Origin: Bog-473 sp963744935
Lineage (GTDB): Bacteria > Actinomycetota > Acidimicrobiia > Acidimicrobiales > RAAP-2
Direction: 5' to 3'
NCBI GenBank assembly: GCA_963744935.1
Contig: CAVUVM010000009.1
Coordinates: 62,001-126,000, forward strand
DNA length: 64,000 bases
Every line of letters starts with the position of its first letter. Position 1 is the stretch's first letter. Below, piece by piece: positions 26,267 through 33,735 of this stretch. Position numbers and translations under genes: made by a program. The notes beneath the pieces are model-generated. The model did not search any database and was not told the origin of the DNA. It saw nothing but the letters and a program-made list of their open reading frames with translations.

Positions 26267-27739
26267 GTGTCAAGACTGCGGAAGAGTTCGTCGAGAGCGT
26301 TGTGCGCCGGAGTGGCAGCCGTTTCTCTGGCTGCCCTCCTCACCACCGGAGGCGCGGCCGCGCTCCTACCGGCCCGTGCGAGCGCGGCCACCACGCTGCC
26401 GCTCTCGGTGACCTGGATGCCGAGCTTCGCGGCACCCGGCACTCCGGCGCACTACGACAAGGTCGGCGTCCTCAAGATCGGCCCGAGCGCGGCCAAGAAC
26501 GTTCTCGTCCTCGAACCGGGTACGTCCGCTGGGAGCGCCTACTTCGTCCCCCTCGCCAAGTGGATCGTGTCCGAGACGCCGGGCTGGCAGGTGTGGTCGG
26601 TAGAGCGCCGGGAGAACTTGCTCGAGGATCAATCAGAGCTGAACCTCTTCAAGGAGGGGAAGGCCACGGCGGCCCAGCTCTTCGACTACTACCTCGGCTA
26701 CATCAAGGATCCGGCGATCGCGCACCACTTCGAGACGATCCCGAACTCGAGCGTCGAGTTCGCCAAGAACTGGGGAATGAACGTCGCCGTCCAAGACCTG
26801 CACACCGTGATCGGCGCGGCCAAGAAGCTCGGCGGCAAGGTCGTCTTAGGTGGGCACTCCCTCGGCGGCACGGTCGTCACGGCCTATGCCACGTGGGACT
26901 TCAACGGGCAGCCCGGAGCCGATCAACTCTCTGGTCTCATCTACATCGACGGCGCCAGCAGCCCCACCCCCGGAGCGCCCGGCGCGAGCGGCGCGGTGGC
27001 ACCCATGACCGCCGCGCTGGCCACGCAAGATCTCCAGGCGCTTGATCAGCCGTCGGTGTCGCCGTGGCTGAGCTTCGGCGGCATCACGGCGCCCTACGCC
27101 GGATTGTTCAACGCCACGGGGTCGGCTACGGCACTGCTCGATCCAAACGCCTCCTCCTTGGGGCAGGCCTCAGGACTGCTCCCGAGCGACATCGTCCCGT
27201 CGGTCAGAGTCACCAACCTCGGTCAGTACGGCTATGCGCTCAACGTTGCGACGTCGCCTCCCGCCCTCGAGGCGGCACAGGCCCACCTCGGAAAAGGCGT
27301 GTCGTCCGAGGGCCCGATCCACGGGTGGAACGGCGCGGGAGCGCTGACGCCGATCAGCCGGTTCGCCACCATGTTCTCCGGCGCCGAGGTCAACGACGCC
27401 GACGGAACCGAGTGGTACTTCCCGCAGCGCCTCACCGATGACACCGCCGCCGTGGCCGACGGCAACGCCAATCCGGCGCAGAGCGTCCTCGACGTGCAGT
27501 CCACCATGGGCCATGACCTGCCGCACAGCTTGCTGATCTACGCCTTCGCCGCCCACCTGGGCGGGCCGGGCGTGCTCACCGCCACCAAGGCCCTGGCGCA
27601 ACAGTCGGGCATCCCGATGAGTCACCTGACGCTGATCGATGAGCACACAACCTACGCCCACAACGACCCGGCCGGTGCGTACCCGAACAACATCTTCTTC
27701 GCGCATCTCGTGCCGTTTCTGAAGCAGGTCGGTCGGTGA
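26267..27739 (+). CDS. Secreted alpha/beta hydrolase (lipase/esterase-like)
   Basis: GGAGG precedes the GTG at 26267. The 490-residue product has a signal peptide (basic MSRLRKSSSRALC, hydrophobic AAVSLAALLTT, cleavage near ARASAA), then an alpha/beta hydrolase core with the nucleophile elbow GGHSLGGTVVTAY near residue 200. A late His (LIDEHTTYAHNDP, near 462) may complete the triad. It is exported and probably acts on an ester or lipid outside the cell. It is a single-gene unit; no partner is evident. Confidence 0.83.
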   Translation: MSRLRKSSSRALCAGVAAVSLAALLTTGGAAALLPARASAATTLPLSVTWMPSFAAPGTPAHYDKVGVLKIGPSAAKNVLVLEPGTSAGSAYFVPLAKWIVSETPGWQVWSVERRENLLEDQSELNLFKEGKATAAQLFDYYLGYIKDPAIAHHFETIPNSSVEFAKNWGMNVAVQDLHTVIGAAKKLGGKVVLGGHSLGGTVVTAYATWDFNGQPGADQLSGLIYIDGASSPTPGAPGASGAVAPMTAALATQDLQALDQPSVSPWLSFGGITAPYAGLFNATGSATALLDPNASSLGQASGLLPSDIVPSVRVTNLGQYGYALNVATSPPALEAAQAHLGKGVSSEGPIHGWNGAGALTPISRFATMFSGAEVNDADGTEWYFPQRLTDDTAAVADGNANPAQSVLDVQSTMGHDLPHSLLIYAFAAHLGGPGVLTATKALAQQSGIPMSHLTLIDEHTTYAHNDPAGAYPNNIFFAHLVPFLKQVGR

Positions 27740-27852
27740 CGCTGAGCCCGGCTGTTTGCGGGATTCTGAGGATCTCTGGTCCAGCCGGAGAGCGCTAGCC
27801 GCCGACGCTTCCCCGTCCACCGATCGCGCAACGGCTGTAGCGTTTCCGGCCT

Positions 27853-29199
27853 GTGGGAAGGGTGTCGCGCAGCGTCATGACCATCGACGACCGGCAGGAC
27901 GCGAGCGCGTTGTCGGATGGGCCTCCCGCGGCCGGCGGACGACAGTGGTTCCTTGCCGCCACCGTGTTCGGCCTCATGGTGGCGGAGGGATACCGCGAGG
28001 GGGGATTCTGGCCCGCCGACGCGTTGTTGGTCGCCTTGGTCTCGGTCGTCGTGCTCGGCGTCGCCATGGTGCTCCACCCGCCGGATCGGCGCTCGATGCT
28101 CCTTGTCGGCAGCGTCGTGACCCTGGCCGCGTGGTGGTTGGTTCGCTCGATAAGTGTCGAGACGGCGAAGTCCTTCCTTCCGCTGGGTGCGAGCATCCTT
28201 GGCTTCGGAGCCGCCTTCCTGGCCGTGCGACCACTGAGAGGGCAGTTCCGCGATCTCGGTGGGCTCGGCGTCGCCTGCCTTGGTGCTACGGGCTCGTTGA
28301 TCGGCTTCGCCGGGCTCGTCTGGCGCTGGTATCCGATCGCCATGCCCGCGCAGTCGCTGTGGCGCCTCTCCACCACGCTCACCTACTCCGACGCCGCTGG
28401 GCTCGTCCTCGCCATGTGCCTTCTGGTCGCAATGGGCGTCAAGTCGTACCCGCCGCTGACGAGGGTCACGGTGTGTCTGTGCGCCGGTGGTCTCTTGGCC
28501 ACCCAGAGCAGGGGCGCCTACGTGGCCTTCGCCTGTGCCTGCCTGCTCGTGCCCTGGCGCCGCTACGTCGACCTGGCCATCCCCCTCGTCGCCGGGATCG
28601 CCTTGGGAGCCGCCGCCATCGTCTCTTCGCCCGAGGCGACCCCGGTACCGTGGCTGGCTGCGGTGGTGGTGATCACCTGTGCCATCTCGGCTTTCGCTTC
28701 GTGGGACATCCGTTCGTATCGGCTCCCTCCTCAGGCGCGCATCGCCGTCGTGGTGGTCCTGCTCGTGTTGGTGGTGGCCGCGGCGGCCGGCGCGCACCAC
28801 GAGATCGGCCTGCGAGCCCTGGCTCCGAGCGACCAGGATCGAGGATCGGAATGGTCAGCCGCTCTGGAACAGTGGCGCTCGGCGCCGCTGCTCGGTGTCG
28901 GACCGGACCGACTATTGACCTTCCACGCCTCTGACGGAACGTTCGCGCACTTCGCGCACAATGAGTACCTCCAGATCGCCGCGGACGCCGGGATTATCGG
29001 CGTGGCACTCCTTGTCGCGGCCGCCGTTTCGGTCGCGCGAGCTGTGCGCCGTATCGACGTGTTGTCCTCGTGCGCGGTGGCCGCGTTGGCGTGTTTCGCG
29101 GTCGGAGGTGCCTTCGACTTCGACTGGCACCTCTCTTTCATCGGGCTACTCGGTGGTTGGTGTGCGGGTCTCGCTGCCCGAAGAGGTGGTGTCGCGTAA
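27853..29199 (+). CDS. O-antigen ligase/polymerase-like membrane protein
   Basis: The 448-residue protein has about ten to twelve hydrophobic segments and the Wzy_C/O-antigen ligase signature near residues 330-380: SAPLLGVGPDRLLTFHASDG and FAHFAHNEYLQIAADAG. Such proteins join or polymerise lipid-linked glycans on the outer face of the cytoplasmic membrane. The start may be GTG 27853 or ATG 27889. It is the last intact gene before the integrated elements. A diverged copy of its 3' end lies inside element A at 39186-39520. Confidence 0.82.
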   Translation: MGRVSRSVMTIDDRQDASALSDGPPAAGGRQWFLAATVFGLMVAEGYREGGFWPADALLVALVSVVVLGVAMVLHPPDRRSMLLVGSVVTLAAWWLVRSISVETAKSFLPLGASILGFGAAFLAVRPLRGQFRDLGGLGVACLGATGSLIGFAGLVWRWYPIAMPAQSLWRLSTTLTYSDAAGLVLAMCLLVAMGVKSYPPLTRVTVCLCAGGLLATQSRGAYVAFACACLLVPWRRYVDLAIPLVAGIALGAAAIVSSPEATPVPWLAAVVVITCAISAFASWDIRSYRLPPQARIAVVVVLLVLVVAAAAGAHHEIGLRALAPSDQDRGSEWSAALEQWRSAPLLGVGPDRLLTFHASDGTFAHFAHNEYLQIAADAGIIGVALLVAAAVSVARAVRRIDVLSSCAVAALACFAVGGAFDFDWHLSFIGLLGGWCAGLAARRGGVA

Positions 29200-29200
29200 A

Positions 29201-29480
29201 GAACTTCCTCAAAGTGCTCGGCGTCATCGGTCTTTCCGCCGCCGTCTTTGCGATTCTCTACCCCACGGTCGCCGGGGCACGATGCTCTTCACGGACAGCT
29301 CGGGCGGCACGCTCCGAGGGTGTGCCGCAGTTCTGGTAAACGTGCGTACCGGGACCAGCACCTGCACGGTGTCGTACACCGAGATCGCGGGCTGGAGTTC
29401 GGCCTGGTCAGTGCACCCGCACCGAGGACAACGCCGACGATCCCTACGATCAGGGCCGCGACGTCCTCGCTGGTCGCGAG
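29201..29480 (+). pseudogene. Frameshifted remnant of a short exported protein
   Basis: Directly after the ligase stop, one frame reads VKNFLKVLGVIGLSAAVF then AILYPTVAGA, an exported-protein leader without a proper start (GTA where GTG would be). At about 29280 the coherent sequence moves to another frame: MLFTDSSGGTLRGCAAVL, then VNVRTGTSTCTVSYTEIAGW. The same leader, with a GTG, follows the decayed ligase copy at 39186. This suggests a ligase plus small exported protein pair was the ancestral arrangement. Confidence 0.45.
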
Positions 29481-29565
29481 GTGAACATTTGCGGGGCAAT
29501 TACGACTCCCGTCTGTCGTCCTCTTGTCACCACGCCAGCCACCGTTTGGCTCCTTGGCTTGGCTG
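29481..29565. other. Backbone sequence left of the first attachment copy
   Basis: No gene was recognised. This is the chromosomal sequence expected to have lain downstream of rnpB before integration. Confidence 0.4.
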
Positions 29566-29595
29566 TGACGGTGAGCCGACCTGTAGGCGGGATAC
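29566..29595 (-). repeat. Attachment-site copy 1 (rnpB 3'-end duplicate), left end of element A
   Basis: This 30-bp sequence matches 45596-45625 at 29 positions. Both match the true rnpB 3' end (58539-58568) apart from GAGCCGACC against GAGCCGGCC and one base near the right end. It lacks the rest of rnpB, as expected for a target duplication left by site-specific recombination. Confidence 0.85.
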
Positions 29596-29694
29596 GGCGA
29601 ATAAGGCGCGTTGGGTGGTGTGGCGTGAAGTGAAGGGCTGTGACCTGCGCTGTTTCAGCATGGGTTCGAATCGCCCCTGCGAACCTTCTGCGAA

Positions 29695-29715
29695 ATGTGT
29701 CCCAACATGTGTCCC
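29695..29715 (+). promoter_or_regulatory. Candidate integrase arm-type sites, left end of element A
   Basis: ATGTGTCCC occurs at 29695 and again at 29707, 12 bases apart, about 100 bases inside the attachment copy. The same word pair recurs at 45523-45542 at the other end of the element, as expected for arm sites of a lambda-type tyrosine recombinase. Confidence 0.6.
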
Positions 29716-29803
29716 GCGGGGGCCTCTGGCAGCCTGAAGTTCGCTCTGCCGGTGTGGCCCCCCCCAGCAACATGGCGAGCGCGAGGAGCGCCTCTGCGGG
29801 CCT

Positions 29804-30022
29804 CTAAGGGGCCTCTGGGGGGTCGGAGGTGGCCGCGGCGCCGTAGTCGGCCAACCAGCGATCGAACTCGACCCGCGTGACGCGGATGCACGACCTGATC
29901 TGCCGGGCCATGAGATGCCCCTCTCGTATCTCCTCACGAATGGTCCACGTGGAGACCTGAGCCAGCTCGGCAGCCTGAGAGACGGTCAGCACGACGGAGG
30001 TGTCGAGATGGTGAACACTCAT
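29804..30022 (-). CDS. Excisionase-type HTH DNA-binding protein
   Basis: The 72-residue protein has the MerR-like/HTH_17 pattern LTVSQAAELAQVSTWTIREEIREGHL with a following RSCIRVTRVEFDRWLADYG wing. It is the third gene of a minus-strand operon, overlapping the DUF3102 stop by ATGA, and is the nearest gene to the left attachment copy. Proteins of this size and type are recombination directionality factors or small repressors; excision of element A is the plausible role. Confidence 0.75.
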   Translation of the reverse strand: MSVHHLDTSVVLTVSQAAELAQVSTWTIREEIREGHLMARQIRSCIRVTRVEFDRWLADYGAAATSDPPEAP

Positions 30023-30810
30023 CTCGCCCCTATGGCTTCGACCACGACGCCCAGCCAGCCGAAAGCGGCCACGAACTCATCGCGGCGAGGTCCGAGATAG
30101 AAGACGACGAGCGCACGCTCGGGTACGCCCTGCTTGCCGAGAGCGAAGCATGTGACGCCCTCTCTAATGAGATTCTGAAATCGGTTGCCCGTCGTATCGG
30201 CGGGCAACAGGCGGACGGTTTCGTCATCGCGGGACCACGACAAGCCAGCGCCGTCCTCGCCATGGTCGATGCCGCCACCTAGGAACATCCCGACGGCGTC
30301 GATGACCGACCGCGGCGCGCTCCACTTCCTTGGCGGCTCAGGCTCGGTGCCCGCGACCGCGGCCTTCAGTTCCTTGCACGTGACCTTTGGGTTGACGACC
30401 CCGGCGCCGATGAGGTCGGTGACAACCTCGGCCTGAAGTCCAGACAGCTCGTACAGCGTGGACCGGGCGTCGGGCAAAAGCGTGAAATTGCACGGGTTCG
30501 CGAGCACGACATGGTTCGCGATCCGCATGCACTTCTCTGCCTCTCGCACGTCAATGTCGGCCAACTCCAGCGCCAGCTGCCACTCACCGTGCCCCATGGC
30601 TGCCTTGCCTTCGATCAGTAACTTCCCGAGATCGACGATGGCGGCAACGGTGTGTTCTCGACTTGCCCTGAACTCCTCAGCCCATTGCTGGGCCGTCTTC
30701 AGCAGACCCGGCATCGGGTCCATGGTTGCAGCGATGGCCGCGTGTTCAGATTTCGTCGTGCGGCGCCTGCGGGCGGTGGTTCTGGTACCGGTGGCTTTGG
30801 TGCTGGTCAT
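30019..30810 (-). CDS. DUF3102-domain protein
   Basis: The 263-residue protein begins with a Lys/Arg/Thr-rich tail (MTSTKATGTRTTARRRRTTK). The DUF3102-like core follows: HTVAAIVDLGKLLIEGKAAM, then GEWQLALELADIDVREAEKCMRIA, about residues 55-105. The C-terminal half (ERALVVFYLGPRRDEFVAAFG) is unassigned. DUF3102 proteins are common on phages and plasmids and may bind DNA; the function is unknown. ATGA overlaps join it to the HTH genes on both sides. Confidence 0.72.
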   Translation of the reverse strand: MTSTKATGTRTTARRRRTTKSEHAAIAATMDPMPGLLKTAQQWAEEFRASREHTVAAIVDLGKLLIEGKAAMGHGEWQLALELADIDVREAEKCMRIANHVVLANPCNFTLLPDARSTLYELSGLQAEVVTDLIGAGVVNPKVTCKELKAAVAGTEPEPPRKWSAPRSVIDAVGMFLGGGIDHGEDGAGLSWSRDDETVRLLPADTTGNRFQNLIREGVTCFALGKQGVPERALVVFYLGPRRDEFVAAFGWLGVVVEAIGAR

Positions 30811-31013
30811 GCGTCGTCCTCCCCACCGTGGACGATGGCCCAGAACCGCACCGTTGAGACACGGTACGACCGCCCGACCCTGAACAGACCGGGCACCTTG
30901 TCCCGGCGAGCGAGCCGGTATGCGCTCGCCCTTGATATGTGGAGCTGCTCGGCTGCCCAGCTCAACGTGTTCACGTCGTCCGGCAAATACGTCGTGCGCT
31001 CGGTAGTGGTCAT
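30807..31013 (-). CDS. Small HTH DNA-binding protein
   Basis: The 68-residue protein carries an HTH_17-like motif: LSWAAEQLHISRASAYRLARR with PGLFRVGRSYRVSTVRFW. It opens the three-gene operon at the left end of element A and overlaps DUF3102 by ATGA. A repressor or excisionase role is likely. A candidate promoter lies about 95 bases upstream. Confidence 0.75.
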   Translation of the reverse strand: MTTTERTTYLPDDVNTLSWAAEQLHISRASAYRLARRDKVPGLFRVGRSYRVSTVRFWAIVHGGEDDA

Positions 31014-31107
31014 CTTCGACCGTCCTCGTCATCCTGGCTTCGTGGCCCAATCGAAGAAGAAGACGGTTCCTCTGCGCACAAAAGCGGACAGGATCTTACG
31101 GACGCCG

Positions 31108-31136
31108 AAAATTCCTGGCAACTATTTTCTTGTCAA
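31108..31136 (-). promoter_or_regulatory. Candidate sigma-70-type promoter for the HTH/DUF3102 operon
   Basis: On the minus strand TTGACA (31136-31131) is followed after 17 bases by AATTTT (31113-31108), a perfect -35 with a weak -10. It lies in an AT-rich patch about 95 bases before the operon start. Confidence 0.4.
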
Positions 31137-31803
31137 GGCGAGTTGAGCCGGACACGCTCATGGTTCGTACCGTTGCCACGCGCGATGTCGCACGCGATGC
31201 GAGCGCGTGCACTTCGCGACCGAAATGCAAACCTTTGTTTCATCCGCGAACATGCGTTCCGCATGTGGGACAGTCGGTGTCGATGTCCAGCACCATCGTC
31301 AGCATCGCCACCATCAATGACATGACGCTCACTCGCGGCCCAAACGCGAAGAACGGAGGTCATCGCTGACCTCCGCACCCCGGGAGAAAACTTGGTCGTT
31401 TTGCCTCCTACGTGCATTGTATCAGCGGAAAATTGCAGAGTCCATCACCGCAGACATCAGCCCTCTCCACCGATAGGTGGGACGCCGCGTTACGTACTTG
31501 AGATTTACTTCTGCATAGAGAAGCAGAACCACCGTGAGCGGACAGAAGGACTTGCTCGCCTGCCGGATTCATCGGACCAGGGAGCCTTGCTGTTCGCTGC
31601 GACTTTCCGTTGCCAAGGTGCGACGGTCAGGCTGGCACACCCGAGCCAGAGCTAATCGGGGGAGCGGCGGCGCAGACAAAACGATAAAGGCTGCGTTGGA
31701 AAGTAGTGCCAGAGGGACACCCCCATAAACCCCTGCTCTTCTCCTGTCGTCTCAGGCGAATGGGCACGGGTTTGCCCAAACACAGCCAAGAACAGGAAAC
31801 AGA
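31137..31803. other. Gene-poor region of element A
   Basis: No frame has convincing protein character. A GGGCA/TGCCC hairpin with a CGGGTT loop lies near 31760-31780, before the gene at 31804. The region separates the two divergent control modules and is a natural place for element regulatory or transfer sites, but none was identified. Confidence 0.4.
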
Positions 31804-32118
31804 ATGACCCGACAACGGCGGTCAACACCACGACCGCTACCAATGCCCGCCTTCGGCACGCCAGCTGGTGGACGACAGTGCGTTCAATGCAAACGATGGT
31901 TCGACCGCAAGCACTTCTGGCGACGGAACACCAAGGCGTACGTCCAGCGATGCCCAGACTGCCTCGCAACGCGTCTGCCCAACACCAAGAACTCCGGGAA
32001 GAAAAAGCCCCCACCCGAGCCCGTGAGCATCGTCTACGGCCGCAACGACCTCGTCGCCGTCATCATGAGGGGGATGCGCCCCAGAAAGAGCGTGGGCAGG
32101 CGTCTCGATGAAGCGTGA
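31804..32118 (+). CDS. Small zinc-ribbon-like protein, unknown
   Basis: The 104-residue protein follows AGGAAA at suitable spacing. It has CVQCKRWFDRKHFWRR and later CPDC (about residues 27-54), a two-CxxC pattern like the HNH-type or zinc-ribbon proteins of actinophages, with a basic C-terminal half. No catalytic HNH residues are evident. It is the first of several small overlapping genes on the plus strand. DNA binding is plausible, nothing more. Confidence 0.6.
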   Translation: MTRQRRSTPRPLPMPAFGTPAGGRQCVQCKRWFDRKHFWRRNTKAYVQRCPDCLATRLPNTKNSGKKKPPPEPVSIVYGRNDLVAVIMRGMRPRKSVGRRLDEA

Positions 32119-32251
32119 CGCGCGCGTCGGACCCAGGCGCGAATCCGTGGTGGTGATGAACGCGGCCGCGCTCCGCACCATCCAACATCGGCTGCGACCA
32201 GACCTCCGCGCCCCTTTGACCCGTGGTCGTGCCGAACGGGAATCGTCATGA
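32108..32251 (+). CDS. Small basic protein, unknown
   Basis: A 47-residue frame (MKRDARVGPRRESVVVMNAA at the start) begins inside the preceding gene and ends in ATGA. Composition is strongly basic. Support comes only from its place in a chain of overlapping short frames; a further 22-codon frame (32248-32316) links it to the next gene by ATGA and GTGA. Confidence 0.3.
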   Translation: MKRDARVGPRRESVVVMNAAALRTIQHRLRPDLRAPLTRGRAERESS

Positions 32252-32294
32252 CCGCTTTTGCGATGACCACCGAGGTCGAGCCACTCCGGCCACA

Positions 32295-32477
32295 ATGGTC
32301 AGGATGCCCAGAGTGAAGCCCGACGACCTGGCCGAGGCCGCACGCGTGCTGCGCGCCGTGCTGATAGCCGTCGAGACCGGGGAGTTGGAAGCGACCGGCG
32401 GGCAGGCTGTGGCCCTGGTGCGCCGGATCGAGGGCGCGGCGACCGCCCTTGAGGCCGCTGCTGGGGCTGAGGGCTAG
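32295..32477 (+). CDS. Small helical protein, unknown
   Basis: The frame gives 60 residues from ATG 32295, or 54 from GTG 32313, which overlaps the upstream 22-codon frame by GTGA. The sequence DDLAEAARVLRAVLIAVETG with VALVRRIEGAATALEAAA is a two-helix pattern seen in small proteins of actinobacterial mobile elements. Its stop overlaps the convergent recombinase stop by four bases. Confidence 0.5.
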   Translation: MVRMPRVKPDDLAEAARVLRAVLIAVETGELEATGGQAVALVRRIEGAATALEAAAGAEG

Positions 32478-33190
32478 ACCGCGTTGCGAGTCCTTCGCCG
32501 GGGCCGAGGATCGGGCAGGTTGGCGTTGCGACGCCTGGGTCGTCGCCGGTAGCCGAGGACCGATTGCACGGCGCTCACGTGCCACCGTGCGCCACCACGG
32601 ACCGTGGGCACACCGTCTGCGGTCAGCTTGTCGGCGATAGCCCGCATCGTCATTCCTTTGGCGCGCATAGCCCGGATGCGCTTCGCCAGCTTGGGGTCGT
32701 CTATCACGGCGGCCCTGCCGATCTGCTCACCCTTGCCCCGCTTGGCACCGAGAGCGTCTCGGGTTCGCTCGGCGATCACCTCGGCTTCCCACGCGGCTAC
32801 GGCGGCGAACACCGAGACCACCAGCCGACCCGATGCCGTTGACGTATCCATGCTCGGGTCGAGAACGATGAGCGTCGCCTGGGCATCGGCGAACCACGCC
32901 AGGAGGTCGCCGAAGTCGGGCAAGCTCCGGGCCAGACGGTCGAGCTTGGCCGCGATGATGCCATCTGCTTCTCCAGCGGCGATGGCCTCCAGGGCACGGC
33001 GCAAGCCGGGGCGCTGAAGGCTCGTTCCGTGCTCGCCGTCGTCGGCGATCATCTCGACGAGTTCATACCCGTCATGGGCCACTGCCTCTGTGATTCTGGT
33101 TCGCTGCGCGGCAGCTCCGAGCCCACTGCGGGCCTGTCCGGCGGTCGAGACGCGGGTGTACCCGATCAGGCGAAGCGGCGTCTTCGTCAT
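32474..33190 (-). CDS. Serine recombinase (resolvase/invertase family)
   Basis: The 238-residue protein has the resolvase N-terminal domain: IGYTRVSTAGQ with catalytic Ser15, DDGEHGTSLQRPGLRRAL near residue 50, and AAKLDRLARSLPDF near 82. SGRLVVSVFAAVAAWEAEVIAERT is the long helix. A C-terminal HTH (MRAKGMTMRAIADKLTADGV) and an Arg-rich tail follow. It is too short for a large serine integrase, so resolvase or invertase activity is likely. A 10-bp perfect inverted repeat starts seven bases upstream of its start codon. Confidence 0.9.
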   Translation of the reverse strand: MTKTPLRLIGYTRVSTAGQARSGLGAAAQRTRITEAVAHDGYELVEMIADDGEHGTSLQRPGLRRALEAIAAGEADGIIAAKLDRLARSLPDFGDLLAWFADAQATLIVLDPSMDTSTASGRLVVSVFAAVAAWEAEVIAERTRDALGAKRGKGEQIGRAAVIDDPKLAKRIRAMRAKGMTMRAIADKLTADGVPTVRGGARWHVSAVQSVLGYRRRPRRRNANLPDPRPRRRTRNAV

Positions 33191-33196
33191 GGTTTA

Positions 33197-33224
33197 TTGT
33201 ACGCAACTGACCGTTTGCGTACAA
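33197..33224. promoter_or_regulatory. Perfect inverted repeat upstream of the serine recombinase
   Basis: TTGTACGCAA at 33197 and TTGCGTACAA at 33215 are exact reverse complements separated by CTGACCGT. The 28-bp dyad covers the start region of the recombinase gene. It could be a resolvase binding subsite or an operator for autoregulation. Confidence 0.65.
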
Positions 33225-33735
33225 ATCGCGGCAGAGAATGTGTCTGACGGCGCTAAGGGCACAGCTGAGTGGCTCCATAGCGGCGAAACCCCCGCCGCGA
33301 CGGGATGGCCGGGCGGCACGGGCCCACCAGGGCCGGGCGCACGGGGCGGGGTTCGACTACCCCTAACGAAGCAGGCACTGCGGGCTTCTTCGTCGGATCG
33401 GCGCATGGCAGAATCTCCCGTCCACGGCCTTCGCTCTGAACCGCAGCCCAGATTCCAATGTGGACCCGAAGCGCCCGAAGGAGGCGGATCCGATGTCGCA
33501 GAACCCACCGTCAGCCGCCTCGGCAGCGGTTAGGGCATAACGAGTGAGCCCACAGTCATTGGGCTGGCCGGGGTGCCTCGTTCGCGGTCGCCCTCTCGAA
33601 CCATGGCACCGTAGTTCGATCGATCCAGAGAGTGAGACTCCCCGAAACGCGGCCTGATCAAGTTCTCGGACCCGACGGTCGAGTGCGGCACCGACCACGG
33701 ATTCCCTGGGGACGGTCACTGCTACGTTCTCCGAC
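33225..33735. other. Intergenic region with a truncated gene start
   Basis: A strong ribosome site (GAAGGAGG) at about 33475 precedes ATG 33492, but that frame ends after 15 codons (MSQNPPSAASAAVRA). This looks like the beginning of a gene whose body has been lost. Nothing else was recognised before the GMC oxidoreductase. Confidence 0.4.

Noticed and set aside
29655..29685. A tRNA-like T-loop word (GGGTTCGAATC) near the left end of element A
   Set aside because: The flanking bases do not form a five-base T stem and no acceptor, D or anticodon arms are present, so it is not a tRNA or tRNA remnant.
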